Positions 23,451 to 35,689 of a DNA stretch of 64,000 nt are shown here, one piece after another. The DNA is taken from positions 58,623-122,622 of the forward strand of contig QKWP01001220.1 in assembly GCA_003550325.1 (NCBI GenBank), read 5' to 3'. The translations under genes and the position numbers were made by a program. The notes beneath the pieces were generated by a model, which was given only the letters and a program-made list of their open reading frames with translations, ran no database searches and was not told the DNA's origin. The stretch is from Gigaspora rosea. Taxonomy: Eukaryota > Glomeromycota > Glomeromycetes > Diversisporales > Gigasporaceae. Each line of letters opens with the position of its first letter. The first letter of the stretch is position 1.

Positions 23451-23606
23451 CTGGTTATATCGATACCTCAAAAAAATAAAAAAATTGTCTGATATACCAG
23501 ATGTCAGTTTAACCAGAGATATTTTCATATAAAGTATATAGGTTCAAAATTTTAAAAAGTGTCGGTATAGCCAGATATTAGTATATCCAGATATCGATAT
23601 AACCAG
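23451..23606. mobile_element. MITE with CTGGTTATATCGATA ends
   Basis: A 156-bp element. The left end is CTGGTTATATCGATACCTC and the right end is ATATCGATATAACCAG, complementary over about 16 bp. Internal subterminal copies of CTGGTTAAAC/ATAGCCAGATA are present. It abuts the GGGTGACCC element. Confidence 0.7.
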
Positions 23607-24268
23607 AGCAACATGTATATTGAATTTAGGCTAGTAGTTGTTGAAATATATTTGTTTAAAGTCTTAAAAAACTCAAACTGTTTACCAAAACAAGCTATAC
23701 CAAAATTTTTTTATTTTTTGAACAAAGTAATAAATACCAAGCTAAATTTGATAACCTTTTTTTATTTGAATTTTATAAATTTATAAATTTTAAATAAAAA
23801 AATATTTATCAAATTAGACCTATAAAACAAAATATCTACTAAAACAAACTATGCCAATTATTTTTTAAACAAAATTATCTTAACAACCACTAAGTCAAAT
23901 TTGTTGAACATTTTTTATTAAAATTTACAAATCTGTAAAATTTAAATAAAAAAATTTATTAAATTTAGGAAGCTACTATTTCTATTATGGCAATTTGCTA
24001 TTTCCACTATGATAGATTATGTAATATTTTATTTTTTTAAATATTCCTGCTTAATATACAATTGTATTGTGTTATATGACAACAATTTACCAGAGCTGCC
24101 CATATTAATTATCAACATATAACTTATATCTAAACTAGCTTTTTAACCTCTAACCACCCGTCTAACCCTAACCTCTATTCTCTTGTCCTAATCCTAACCT
24201 ATACCCTAACTTAAATTAAAAACGCAAAGCTTTCAAGTAATTTATTTATTTTCATATTCATATGTAAG
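23607..24268. other. Spacer with telomere-like relics
   Basis: No gene was seen. The word AATTTGATAACCTTTTTTTA at 23750 also occurs near 22190. At 24138-24215 there are scattered TAACCCTAACC-like words, and a reverse trace is at 29968-29990. A 22-bp tandem pair (CTATTTCYAYTATGR) lies at 23985-24025, with a reverse match at 29501-29550. That match might be the arms of the MULE, but no target duplication supports it. Confidence 0.35.
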
Positions 24269-26868
24269 AGGGCTTCCAAAAATTAGCTGATTTTTTTACT
24301 ATGAGCCCATCTTATCCCTACCCCACCCACCCCCACTTGATACCCAATCAGTCAATCAGATTTTACAATTATTAAAAAATTAGATATAATATTTAATAGT
24401 AAATAACTTTTGATCTACTGGGCCAATTTCGATGATTTAACTACCAAAATGATCCTCTTAATAAGAGGTTTCTAGTAAGTCCAAAATCATTAAAATCTAA
24501 TTACTGGATTCTAAGATCGGAATAGATTTGTGTTACTATAGAAGTTTTATAATTTATTAAAAATTATAAACTATTTATAGTAACACAAATTTATTCTGAT
24601 CTCTGGATCCAGTAATTAGATCTTAATGATTTTGGGCTTGCTAGAATCCTCTCATTAAGCTGATCATTTTGGTAGTTAATTCATTGAAATTGGCCCAGTA
24701 GATCAAAAGTTATTAACAATTAAAAATTAATTTTCAATTATTAATAACCTTTGATCTACTAGGCTAATTTCGATGATTCAATTACCAAAATGATCACCTC
24801 AATGAGAGGATTCTAGCAAGCCCAAAATCATCAAGATCTAATTACTGGATCCTAAGATCAGAATAGATTTGTGTTACTATAGAAGTTTTATAATTTATTA
24901 AAGAATTATAAACCATTTATAGTAACACAAATTTATTCTGATCACTGGATCCTGTGATTGGATTTTTATGATTTTAGGCTTGCTAGAATCCTCTCATTGA
25001 GCTGATCATTTTGGTAGTTGAATCATCAAAATTGGCTTAGTAGAACAAAAGTTATTAACAATTGAAAATTAATTTTTAATTGTTAACAACTTTTGATAAA
25101 GATATACTGGACCAATTTTGATGATTTAACTACCAAAATGATCAGCTCAATGAGAGGATTCTAGAAGCCCAAAATCATAAAAATTCAATCACATGATCTA
25201 GAGATCGAAATAAATTTGTGTTACTATAAATAGTTTATAATTTTTTAATAAATTATAAAACTTCTATAGTAACACAAATCTATTCCGATCTTAGAATTCT
25301 GTGATTGGATTTTTATGATTTTGGGCTTGCTAGAATCCTCTCATTGAGCTGATCATTTTGGTAGTTGAATCATCGAAATTAGCCCAGTAGATCAAAAGTT
25401 ATTAACAATTGAAAATTAATATTTAATTATTAATAACTTTTGATCTACTGGGCCAATTTCAATGATTTAACTACAAAAATGATTAGCTTAATGAGAGGAT
25501 TCTAGCAAGCCCAAAATTGTAAAAACCCAATCACAGGATTCAGAGATCAGAATAAATTTGTTTTTTTTTTTATTACCAAGATAAGGTTGTGCCTCGGACT
25601 TTTATTAGTATAGTTACCATTACAACATCCATGTCTATTATATTGATTCCTACAACTATTAAGTACCAAGACTTAGACTATTTTATCTATGACCTAAACC
25701 TTACCAGAGCATCCTATGTCCCACTTATATACTCAACCTGGTTTTTGTACATATTGCTTGTCCTCTAGTAGTACCTGTAGTGCTGTCGCCGCCAGGTTCG
25801 TATCTCAAGCCATCTCTTGAATGCTACTGTAACCTAGCCCGTATCTCAAGCTACTATTTTCCTATTAGTATCTATTATTATGCATGCCCTTGCAAAGTTC
25901 ACTGACCCCAGTACTTCTCCCGTTCCTCTTTTGGTTTTTTTCCGGTTGTTTCCTTTACCCCTACCTCGCTTTCTTTTCTCCGGTTACATTCCTACACCCA
26001 ATGCTGAGAACCCGGAAGGAGTAGTCTGTCTTGGCGGACCCAAGGTCTCCCTCTTCTTGGTACATGCTCTGTAACGCATGTTCTTTTTCTCCAGAGCGAC
26101 TTCCGGCAGTCTGATTGGTAGAGCCCTGCTATAGGACCTTTTGTCGTAAGTCTGCTTCCGGTCAGTCCGCTTCTCGGTCAGTCCGCTTCCGGTCCGTCCC
26201 CGTCCGATTTCTGTTTAAGTACCGTCGAAGTCGGTTATCTCTTTGCTCGGATCTTGCCAAGTATGGTTTCCTTTGTCCTATGGTTTTGTGCGTAATACAG
26301 CGCCAGCGCTCCCTAGGATTTATGCACCCCAGTTCTGTAACAGCTCTAGAGCTCCCAATACGAGTTGGTGTAACCTGAGATACAGATTTGTAAATCTGGG
26401 CTCGGAGTCCAGGTTACCATAACGCAGATAAATTTTTTCGAAATCGTCTCCAGTGGGATTCAAACTCTGTACCTTTTGTTACAACTACTTGGGGGTAACA
26501 GCAATCCAACTACACTATGTCGCCACACCCCTCAGAATAAATTTGTGTTACTATAAATAGTTTATAATTTTTTAATAAATTATATAGTAACACATATCTA
26601 TTCTGATCTTAGAATCCAGTAATTAGATTTTAATAATTTTGGCTTGCTAGAATCCTCTTGTTGAGAGAATCATTTTGGTAGTTAAATCATTAAATTTGAT
26701 CCAGTAAATTAAAAGCTATTAATTATTAAATATTTTTAATAAATCTATAATTTTGGTCAAAAATAATTTTGTAACTTTGGCCAGAATTATAAAATTTTGG
26801 CCGAAATTATATCTGATACTTTAGCTGACCCACCCATCTCTGAAAACAGCTGATTTTTGGAAGCCTCC
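24269..26868. repeat. Large fold-back element (split by a retroposon)
   Basis: The outer ends are AGGGCTTCCAAAAATTAGCT and CAGCTGATTTTTGGAAGCC. Between them the same arm sequence is repeated in alternating orientation at least five times, with recurring words such as TTTTGATCTACTGGGCCAAT, GTAACACAAATTTATTC and TGAGCTGATCATTTTGGTAG. This gives nested inverted repeats of 150-330 bp. The retroposon at 25561-26531 interrupts the last arm. A solo arm is at 2680-2945. Confidence 0.75.
25561..26531 (-). mobile_element. tRNA-headed retroposon, copy 2, with 14-bp target duplication
   Basis: Minus-strand element of 971 bp. A perfect 14-bp direct repeat TCAGAATAAATTTG flanks it (25547-25560 and 26532-26545). 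The sense-strand 5' head reads GGGGTGTGGCGACATAGTGT, with an A-box-like TAGTGTAGTTGG and a B-box-like GAGTTTGAATCCC about 40 bp later, as in a tRNA gene. The other end is an A tail (T run at 25561-25571). The body differs from copies 1 and 3 except near the head, so it is probably a different subfamily. Confidence 0.8.
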
Positions 26869-26869
26869 A

Positions 26870-27671
26870 GGGGGCTTCCAGAAATTACATAATATTTTGT
26901 TGCTAATAAATTTCAAAATTTTACCTACCCACCCACATCTGATACTCTGTTAGCCAATCAAATTTTATATTTTTTAAAATTTATTCATATTTTCTAATTT
27001 ATGAAATTGATAATAACTATTGCTCTACTGGACCAATTTAAATGATTTAACTACCAATTTTCGTCTTACTGAGACAATTCTAACAAGCCCAAAATCGTTA
27101 AAATCTAATTACAGAATTCCACAATCCTTCAACTTTTGAGCAATTTTAATAGTGATTTTTTAAAATCACTAAGTGAATTTCTTTAATATTAAATAACTTT
27201 TAATATACTAGCCTGTTTTGAATAATTTAACTACTAAAATGGTTGTTTCAGTAAGACGATTCTAATAAGCCCCAAATCGCTAATTCTAATTAAAAGATTC
27301 CAAGATCAATAAAGATTTTATTGTTTGTTTAACAATACAAATCTTTATCGATTTTGAAATTCTGTGATTAGAATTTAGTGATTTTGGACTTGTTAGAATC
27401 GTCTTACTAAAACAAACATTTTGATAGTTAAATTATTCAAAACGGGCTAGTGGATCAAAAGTTATTTAATATTAAAAAATTAATTTATTAATCTAAAACA
27501 TCTTTATTAAAATTATACAAAAGTTGAACAATCTTGGGACCCTGTGATTAAATTTTAATGATTTTGGCTTGTTGGAATCATTTTTGCAAAACGAAGATTT
27601 TGGTAGTTAAATTATCTAAATTGGTTTAGTAGAACAATAGTTATTAATATTTTTAATTTCTGGAAGCCCCT
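26870..27671. mobile_element. Fold-back MITE, GGGGGCTTCCAGAAATTAC family, copy 1
   Basis: It starts GGGGGCTTCCAGAAATTACA and ends TTTCTGGAAGCCCC. The two arms of about 400 bp are inverted copies of each other with short unpaired parts. Shared arm words include CTGATACTCTGTTAGCCAAT (also in copy 2 at 60594) and TTGTTTGTTTAACAA at the centre. It directly abuts the previous fold-back element. Confidence 0.75.
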
Positions 27672-27689
27672 TATACTTACTAAAACCTA

Positions 27690-28912
27690 TAATTCTGTTC
27701 TCTTGATAGACTGTACATACAAGACCAACAAATTTAAGATACCATTGCTTTATGTTGTTGGTATGACAAGTTTTAACACCACATTCTCTTCCTGTTTTGT
27801 GTTTTTAAAATTGGAGCAGAAAAAGGATTATAATTGGGCTCTCATTTATATTGCTCATATCTTTAATAATATTTTAAAACCTCAAGCTATTATAACTGAC
27901 CATGAACTAGCCTTGATGCGTGCCATACTTTTCAAATTATAAAATCTTTTGTGCATTTGGTGCATTGGAAAAAATATATTAGTTAATTGCTAATACTACT
28001 TCTTCACAGATAATGATTGGAGCATGTTTATGGAAAGTTGGTATACCTTTATAAAATCCAAAACAGAGATTGATTTTTCAAAAAGATATCAATTGTTAAA
28101 TATTTGCAGGATACATGGTTACCTTTAAAAAATATTTTGTAAGCTGTTGGATAGACCATTACTTACATTTAGATATTTGTTTTTTATTTTTATTTTCTTT
28201 TTTCTTTCTTCAAAATCTTTTTTCACTATTCTTTCAGATTTTTTTTAATAATTTTAGATAATGCAACAACATCGTATATAGAGAGGGCCCATTCGATGCT
28301 AAAAGATATCTCCAAGTATCAGTGGGTAATCTTCATATTGTCATGAGAAGATCTCTCTAGCGTTAGAGAATCAATATAAATAAATAAAAACTATGATCAC
28401 TCAGGAAATAATTCGAATTCCCCAAGCCTAAAATAAACCATTCTATACACAAGGTGTTTGTATTCATGTTAAAAAAGTTCATAAACAATTTTTAATAATA
28501 TCTAATACAACAAAAAATCTACTACAGTCTTGTAGCAGTGCATTTAAATTGTTTAAAGGCCTACCTTGCTCTCACAAAATTCAGGAGTTTCTCAAAGACA
28601 ACCAATGCTTACAACTTGATAACTTTTATCAATATTAGTAGATCCAGTAGTGCCAATTACCTTAGCAAACACCACCTAAAACTAAAGACCCTTTGCAACA
28701 AAAATATGAAGAATACAGTCAGCAATTCAACATTTTATCACTTTACCAAAAAGGTTTAGTTCTTGATAATATGATTAGTGTATTTCAAAAATCAACCATG
28801 CCATACAAGATCCACAAGTACTGCCTACAAGAGAACGCCCAGTTGGAGCAAAAAACCATACTCAACTATCCACTGAAAGAGATCCATCTATCTTTGAATT
28901 GATTATGTTTGG
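27690..28912 (+). pseudogene. Degraded MULE (Mutator-like) transposase
   Basis: The strongest block is 27706-27942: DCTYKTNKFKIPLLYVVGMT, then FLKLEQKKDYNWAL, then ITDHELALMRAI. This is the catalytic-core pattern of MULE/FAR1-type transposases (first Asp in DCTYK, second Asp in TDHELAL). Further on, near 28265-28310, TTSYIERAHSMLK matches the region holding the acidic residue before the SWIM domain. Near 28530-28605, GLPCSHKIQEFL matches the SWIM zinc-binding end (Cys-X-His). Stops and frame changes separate the blocks, and the N-terminal part is missing, perhaps displaced by the fold-back elements that end at 27671. It is not functional. Confidence 0.75.
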
Positions 28913-30309
28913 AAAACACAAAGAAATGTGGCATATATCATGAAACTTGCCATAATAGTAGGACATGCTCTAATGCAAAAAGTGATGAGGAGAGTAGTTA
29001 ATATATAAAACAACAAAAAAATCAATTTTTTTTGAATATGTTTTACTTATATTTTTTGTTTTATTGAATCGTACTTAGCTTTTTTGGTTTTGTATAAAAA
29101 ATAAAATTTTCTTTGATGTAAAGGTATTAAAATTAACAATTCATAATTCTATATTCTAAAAAAAAAAATAAAAAGATTAGAGCATAACTATTAAAATTTA
29201 CCACAGACATAATTTTTATATAATTAGTGCCTTAGTTTTAATTTAAACCAGTAATAACCATGTATACTAATATGTATGTTGTACATGTATATGTACCTAA
29301 TAAAGTTAATCATGAGAGCTATTATCAGCTAGAATATTCAGACTTATGCAATTTTATATTTGGAAACAATGAAAAATTCCCAAAATTGACCTGGCTTGAA
29401 TAGCTTAGTTTGGCTCTAAAAGCTAAGGCTCTAGCTTGTTTTATGACTTGATAGAATATAACTTGTTACAGTAAATATATATTGAAACTATTCAGAATCA
29501 TATGATCTACCATAGTGGAAGTAGCAAATTACCATGGTGAAAATAGAGATTCCTTATATTTTTTATAAATAAAAAATTAATTTAGATATTGATTTCAAAT
29601 TTAATTAAGATTATTTAGTAAAAACTAAAAACCAATTGATCTACTAGCAATTATACAAATTACTAACTTATTAAATTAGCAAATTTGTAATCTTATAGAT
29701 TATTGATTAAGCACTCAAATTTTACAAATAAAATTGATAGTTCAAGCTAAAAGCAAAAAGCTTTTGTAACTAAAGCTATAATTAAATATAAAGCTCTGTA
29801 AAAGTTTATATAAAATACAAATTTAAATTAAAAATTTTTAAAGAAAGATTATATTAAAAAGAAAGCATTATATATAATAGTAAATATTGTAGAAGATCAT
29901 AATGAAATTCAGATAAAAATAAAATTATAATATAAAATCTCGAAAAATAAATTTTTTGAAAATGTATTGTTTAGAATTAGAGGTTAGGATTAGGGTTTAT
30001 TTTAAAATAAAGTTATAATAAACAAGTATTTGTGGGTTTTAGAAAGTTAGCAGATTAAGTAGAAAATATAGATTTTATTTTAAATTATGATCTGCAACAA
30101 ATATTATAAAAGGTTCTACTTACATGAAGCTAATAGATAAGTTTTGACTAAAAACATTTTAGATAATACCAATATCCTAGATAGTCTAGGTACTTGCTTG
30201 AAAGTATAGTAAAAAAAAACTAAAATAATAATAAAATATAGCAAGATCTATAGTAAAACATTGGTCTAATCAAATAAAAAGCATCTCTAGCACTAATGAA
30301 GACTATTAT
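28913..30309. other. Non-coding spacer downstream of the MULE
   Basis: AT-rich, with no gene. A segment at 29501-29550 (CTACCATAGTGGAAGTAGCA) is an inverted match to 23985-24025. A lone AGGTTAGGATTAGGGTTT lies near 29972. Confidence 0.4.
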
Positions 30310-30317
30310 ATCTAATA

Positions 30318-31452
30318 TAATGTTGGGTACAGTCCTAAGTCCAGTTTTAAAAACTGGACTAGACTGGACTGTTCCACTGGAACTAGTTCCAGTTCCAGTC
30401 TAGTCCAGTTTTCACATGATTTGTCTAAAAATTTTTATTGGTCATAGGCTTTATATAATTTGTACATACATATATGCTGATTGCTGAATAGCAATATATA
30501 ACTATGATCCACAAAATTCAAAATTTAATAGTTTAGCTTTACAAAAGCCTTCTATTTTTATCTAATTCCAGAGAAATTACTGCCAGAAAGCTTGTACTAC
30601 TAGTACTTGTTGGGAACTTTAACTTTTATGGTCTACAAATCTATATAGGTATTAACAAAACTACAAATTTTATTTATATTTTTTATATAACTTACTATAC
30701 ATTAATAGTATCATGGGAATATATATAAAATATTAAGATTAAAGATGTCTTGAGATTGTGCACAAGCACTAAAATTAATTAAAGTAATCCTTATAGTGAT
30801 TTTACTAAAGATTCATAGTGTAAAAATATGATAATGAATTTAGTTAACTGGCAAACTACTTTAAGTATTAATTAATTGTTTTCATTCAATCACAGTAACT
30901 ACTCAATTAATCACTCTGCCTGCTCATCTAAGTAATTGTATGTTACATACAAAAAGTTATTTGGATTGACCAGTTTTTATATTATAAATTATTTATTAAT
31001 TAAAACTAAAACTTGTATAAATACAAAATTTAGATATTAACAATCACAATACCAATTTAGTTAAATACTTAATATACTAAATAAGAAAAATAAAGCTTAT
31101 ATAAAAGCAAAATCCAATTACAATACTAATTTAGTTAGATGTTTAATTATATTAAAAAAAGGTTAATATATTAATATTTTAAATTATTTATAATAAAATC
31201 AAAACTTGTATAGTAGCAAAATTTAGATGCCATTTAAATAATAAATATGATACAAGTTAATATATTTGTTTAGTTAGACAAATCTAATACAATATATAAA
31301 TATAGTTATAAAAATTTTATAAATATAATTTATTTTTATTCGTATATACATATTGATTATTTAGGTCTAGTTCCAGTAAGTACTAGAACTGGACTGGACT
31401 GGTCCAGTCCAGTAGTGGTCCACTAGACCAGTTCAGTCCAGGGCCAACATTG
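30318..31452. mobile_element. hAT-like 1.1-kb element, copy 1
   Basis: It is flanked by a perfect 8-bp duplication ATCTAATA (30310-30317 and 31453-31460). The ends are TAATGTTGGGTACAGTCC and GGGCCAACATTG. Both tips carry reiterated ACTGGACTGGACC and GTTCCAGT palindromic words. The 1.1-kb interior is AT-rich with no reading frame of note. It is in opposite orientation to the copy at 31632-32745. Confidence 0.85.
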
Positions 31453-31631
31453 ATCTAATATGTAAAAAGTTAATTTGTATATAGAAAATATGTAATAATT
31501 TAAAAATAGTATACTAGGCTAGTAGTATTATAATATATACAAAAGGTACAAATAGTTAAATAACCAATTTGAATGAAAGCTAAAAGTAGTACCTATATTA
31601 CAAATTTAGTTAAAAGTGACAATATTATACA

Positions 31632-32745
31632 CAGTGTTGGCCCCTGGACTGGACTAGTCTTGTGAACCACTACTGGACTGGACCAGTCCAGTCCAGTTTT
31701 AGTACTTACTGGAACTGGACCCAAATAAGAAATATGTATATATAAATAAAATAAATTATATTTATAAAATTTTTATACCTATATTTATATATTGTATAAG
31801 ATTTGTCTAACTATACAAATATATTAACTTGTATTTATTATTTAAATAGCATCTAAATTTTGCTACTATACAAGTTTTATCTTATCATAAACAATTTAAA
31901 ATATTAATATATTAACTTTTTAATATAATTAAACATCTAACTAAATTAGTATTTTAATTGTTTAGGACTTAAATATAAGCTTTGTTTTTCTTATTTAATA
32001 TAATTAAGTATTTAACTAAATTGGTATTGTGATTGTTAATATCTAAATTTTGTATTTATACAAGCTTTAGTTTTAATTAATAAATATGAAAACTGGTCAA
32101 TCCAAATAAACTTTTTGTATGTAACATACAATTACTTAAATAAGCAGGCAGAGTGATTAATTGAGTAGTTACTGTGATTCAATGAAAACAATTAATTAAT
32201 ACTAAAAGTAGTTTGCCAATTAACTAAATTCATTATCATATTTTGCACCATGAATCTTTAGTAAAATCACTATAAGAATTACTTTAATTAATCTTAGTGC
32301 TTGTGCGCAATCTCAAGACATCTTTAATTTTAATATTTATATATATTCCCATGATACTATTAATGTGTAGTAAGTTATATAAAAATATAAATAAAATTTG
32401 TAGTTTTGTTAATACCTATATAGATTTGTACCTATAAAACTTAAAGTTCCCAACAGGTACTAGTAGTACAAGCTTTCTGGCAGTAATTTCTCTGGAATAA
32501 GATAAAAATAGAAGGCTTTTGTAAAGCTAAACTATTAAATTTTGAATTTTTGGGATCATAATTATAATTGCTATTCAGCAATCAGCATATATGTATGTAC
32601 AAATGATATAAAGCCTATGGCCAATAAAAATTTTTTAGACAAATCACGTGAAAACTGGACTGGACTGGAACTGGAACTAGTTCCAGTGGAACAGTCCAGT
32701 CCAGTCCAGTTTTAAAAACTGGACTTAGGACTGTACCCAACACTG
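31632..32745. mobile_element. hAT-like 1.1-kb element, copy 2 (inverted)
   Basis: The perfect 8-bp duplication ATTATACA lies at 31624-31631 and 32746-32753. The ends are CAGTGTTGGCCCC and GTACCCAACACTG, textbook hAT termini. It is homologous along its whole length to copy 1 in reverse orientation, differing by scattered substitutions and small indels. The two copies, 180 bp apart, form an inverted repeat of about 2.4 kb. Confidence 0.88.
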
Positions 32746-32753
32746 ATTATACA

Positions 32754-33377
32754 ATATAGTTTGTACTTTACTAATTTATTAATGTATATCAATATAATAC
32801 AAGACTATTATAAAATATATAAGTACTATCTGTTAACTAGTTCTAGAAATTAGTTGAAGGCCTTAAAATTAGAAGAAATTTGGTACTGAATCTTAAGAAG
32901 ATAAACAGTAAAATAACCAATACTATACAGAAAATTAATTTAAAGTTATGATTGTTTCTAGTTATAAGCTAGTTATCTATATAAAAAATTTTTGTTAAAA
33001 AAAAATACATTGCAGGTATAATATTTGTAGCATAATCCTAAAATAGTTAAATGGGATAATTAAATTAAGTAGATAGAGTTTAACTCAAGAATAAATTAGT
33101 CCTAAGTTCACTATATATATTTGTAATTACAATATATAATAAATAAAATATAATAAAAAACCGTGAACAGTGTTTATTCTAAAAAAACTTACTAAATTAG
33201 CAACAAAAAACAATAACAAAAATTTTTTTTAAATTAAAAATTTATTAAGTTTTATTATTATTACTATTAAATATAATTATTATAAATACTATATTAATAA
33301 ACTAATTTTAAACACTATACATATATATAATATATATAATATATATAATATCATATATAGTAATTAAAAAAAAAATT
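32754..33377. other. 3' flank of the GNAT gene
   Basis: No gene was seen. A TATATAATATATATAAT repeat lies at about 33320-33350. The boundary between transposon desert and gene island falls here. Confidence 0.4.
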
Positions 33378-34152
33378 TTAATTTTTTTCATCAAAATCAT
33401 AATAAAACATTAAAGCATCGATTAATTTATCAGAATTTTTTAATCTTCCAGCTTTAGGTATTTTACCAATTTCTTTAAAACCAAGAGATTTCCAAAGTTT
33501 TATAGAAGCAATATTATTTTCGAATACTAAATTAAAAATACTTGATTTATAACCTAATAATGGAGCAAATAAAAGAAATGATTCTGCCATTATTTTACCA
33601 ATACCTAAATTTCTAAATTTTAATGGAACTACAAAACCTGCATTACAAATCTAAAAAAAAAAACATGTATCGATTTATTATTAATACAGTATAAAATATA
33701 TATATATAGTACCGGTATGTCAAAAAAAAAAAAAAAAGTATAAATATACTGTATAATTAATTTTAGAGTATGTATGTATGTATGTATAGTAAAAAACTTA
33801 CATGACTACATCGTCCGGGATAATTAGGTTTAATATAATACATACCCATTATTTTATCATCCCAATTATCATTATTAATTTCATTATCATTATCATTTAA
33901 AACAATGAAAGTATTATGACTTAAAAAAAGGTTAATAAAACCATCATAATCAAGAAAGAATTCTTGAGGATATGTAGTTCCTTCTTCGATAATTTCATTA
34001 AAAATTTTATGTAGTTGTTTAAGAAGAGAAGGAGAAGAATTTTTAGTCACAGAAGTTATTAATATGGGTTTATTTGTTTTTAATGTACGACGAAGAGGAA
34101 GAATGGACTTTAACGGGTCCACTACTGAAGAAGGTTCATACACAATACTCAT
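33378..34152 (-). CDS. Mpr1-like GNAT N-acetyltransferase
   Basis: Two exons, 33802-34152 and 33378-33650, with a 151-bp GTAAGT-AG intron. The spliced product is 207 residues and frame is kept exactly. The start chosen is ATG 34152 (MSIVYEPSS); an upstream ATG at 34203 would add 17 residues. Residues around the junction read KPNYPGRCSH, then ICNAGFVVPLKFRNLGIGK. The last part is the acetyl-CoA-binding motif A of GNAT enzymes. Downstream, LGYKSSIFNLVFENNIASIK and LGFKEIGKIPKAGRLKN closely follow yeast Mpr1, which acetylates L-azetidine-2-carboxylate and proline-pathway intermediates and protects against oxidative stress. The substrate in this organism is inferred only. It is divergent from the next gene, with a shared promoter region of 241 bp. 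Confidence 0.88.
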
Positions 34153-34393
34153 TATTTTATTATTATATTGCAGTAAGAGTAAGTGGGATACGCAGCGATA
34201 CACATATCGATATATAAATATAAATATATAAATGTTATGAATTACAAAATTAGTAAATCATATGATATATGATGTACTGTATAAAATTTTTTTTCTGCAA
34301 TCTCTGCAATCGTCAAATTAAAGATTTTAAATATTAACTGCTTAAAACAAACCGTTAAACAATATTTAATAAAAAAAAATAACAATAAACACG
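34153..34393. promoter_or_regulatory. Divergent promoter region, GNAT gene / small basic gene
   Basis: 241 bp separate the two opposite start codons. The region is AT-rich, with ATATCGATATATAAATATAA near 34206 as a possible TATA-like stretch. No specific operator was recognised. Confidence 0.45.
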
Positions 34394-34833
34394 ATGCCTA
34401 AAACAGCATTAAAGGAGGAAGACCTGAAAAAACGATTTCTAGCATGGTACAATACATCTAATGAAAGAAATGAAGCACGTTCTTTAAAAAAGAATGATAC
34501 AATAAAAGTTAAAAAAGCAAGTGAAAAGAATAAATTTCCATCGACTAAAACTGGGTTAAAAAAAATTAAAGAAAAAATTAGAAAAGATAATCTTCGTAAA
34601 AGATTGGAAAAAGTGAATAGTTATAATGAAGGTTTCGTAATATTTTTTTTACAATACTTTAGTATAAATCAAATGTAATCTATTGTAATTATTTTAATAA
34701 TCATTTATATATTGTATAAATTTTTTTAGATTCATTACAAGATGCAGAAGAAATAAAAAGAGTTAATCTAGAACGGAATCTTAAATATTTCACCTTTAAT
34801 CCAAAAGAAATCGATAAGGAATTAGATGAATAA
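34394..34833 (+). CDS. Small basic coiled-coil-like protein, unknown function
   Basis: ATG at 34394. Exon 1 is 34394-34631 and exon 2 is 34730-34833, joined by a GTTTCG...TTTTTAG intron of 98 bp, giving 113 residues. The donor is unusual, but this junction keeps frame through DSLQDAEEIKRVNLERN to a TAA at 34831-34833. The product is rich in Lys and Glu, with a helical, charged middle (KKIKEKIRKDNLRKRLEKVN), and ends IDKELDE. There is no signal peptide or membrane segment. I do not recognise the family; a nucleolar or ribosome-biogenesis accessory role would suit the composition, but that is a guess. Confidence 0.7.
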
Positions 34834-35689
34834 AATTAACAATTATTTGATGGGGTTTAATAAATTGTACGTATATCGATACAATTAAAAATTATTATTA
34901 TACAGTACATAGCAGATAGTAACCGGTATAGATCTAAAGGATCAATACGTTCGCACAGCCTCATACGTATAAATTGATTAACTATGACGATAACGATAAC
35001 AATATTTTATCTTTTGGAAAACATAAAAAAGTGATAACTTGTGATAATGAAATATAAAGTTTATCTATGAACCTATTTCGATTGACTAATGTTTATAAAT
35101 GATTTTATAGTTACTATTATTAGTTACATAAAATCGCATGATCCAAGATAAATGAGATGGTTTGTGCGTCACTTATTTAGGATACAATAAATACGTAACG
35201 TGTAATTTCCCTGTCAAAATAACTTGGGTTGATCCAAAAAATCGTGTGAAAACAACGTTTTTGTACTGTCTAACGTTACAAAAACGCCAATCAAGCGACT
35301 ATAAAGAATCATATGGTATTGGCATGTGAAAATATCCAACCGGATTTAAATCAAACATTCGTTTAGTAACAAGTTTGACAAAGGAATTTTTGATTGATAA
35401 TATATATATATATATATATAAAAATGTATTTATTTAAAATTTACTATCATATTATATAATCAAAAAAAAAAAAAATAAAACTATTAGATAATATAAACAT
35501 ATTTGAGAGTGAGAGTGATTATTGAGTGGCAATTGATTTAGCTATTGATAATTGACTATTGACTATTGATAATTGACTATTGATAATTGACAATTTGATA
35601 ATTGACTATTTTGATAATTGACTATTTTGATAATTGATTATTGATTGACCAAGACTAAGAATAAATATTTTTGCATTATTAATATTAAT
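34834..35689. repeat. Intergenic region with GATAATTGACTATT minisatellite
   Basis: This lies between the 3' ends of convergent genes. A (TA)n run is at 35399-35420. At 35525-35650 a 9-16 bp unit (TTGATAATTGACTAT) is repeated about ten times. No gene was seen. Confidence 0.6.

Noticed and set aside
24138-24215. Telomere-like TAACCCTAACC words
   Set aside because: Too few and too irregular to be an interstitial telomere array, with no chromosome-end context. Noted only as a relic.
23985-29550. Inverted CTATTTC/ATGG segments as MULE terminal repeats
   Set aside because: They bracket the MULE remnant, but the match is short, the order of other repeats is not mirrored, and no 9-11 bp target duplication is visible.
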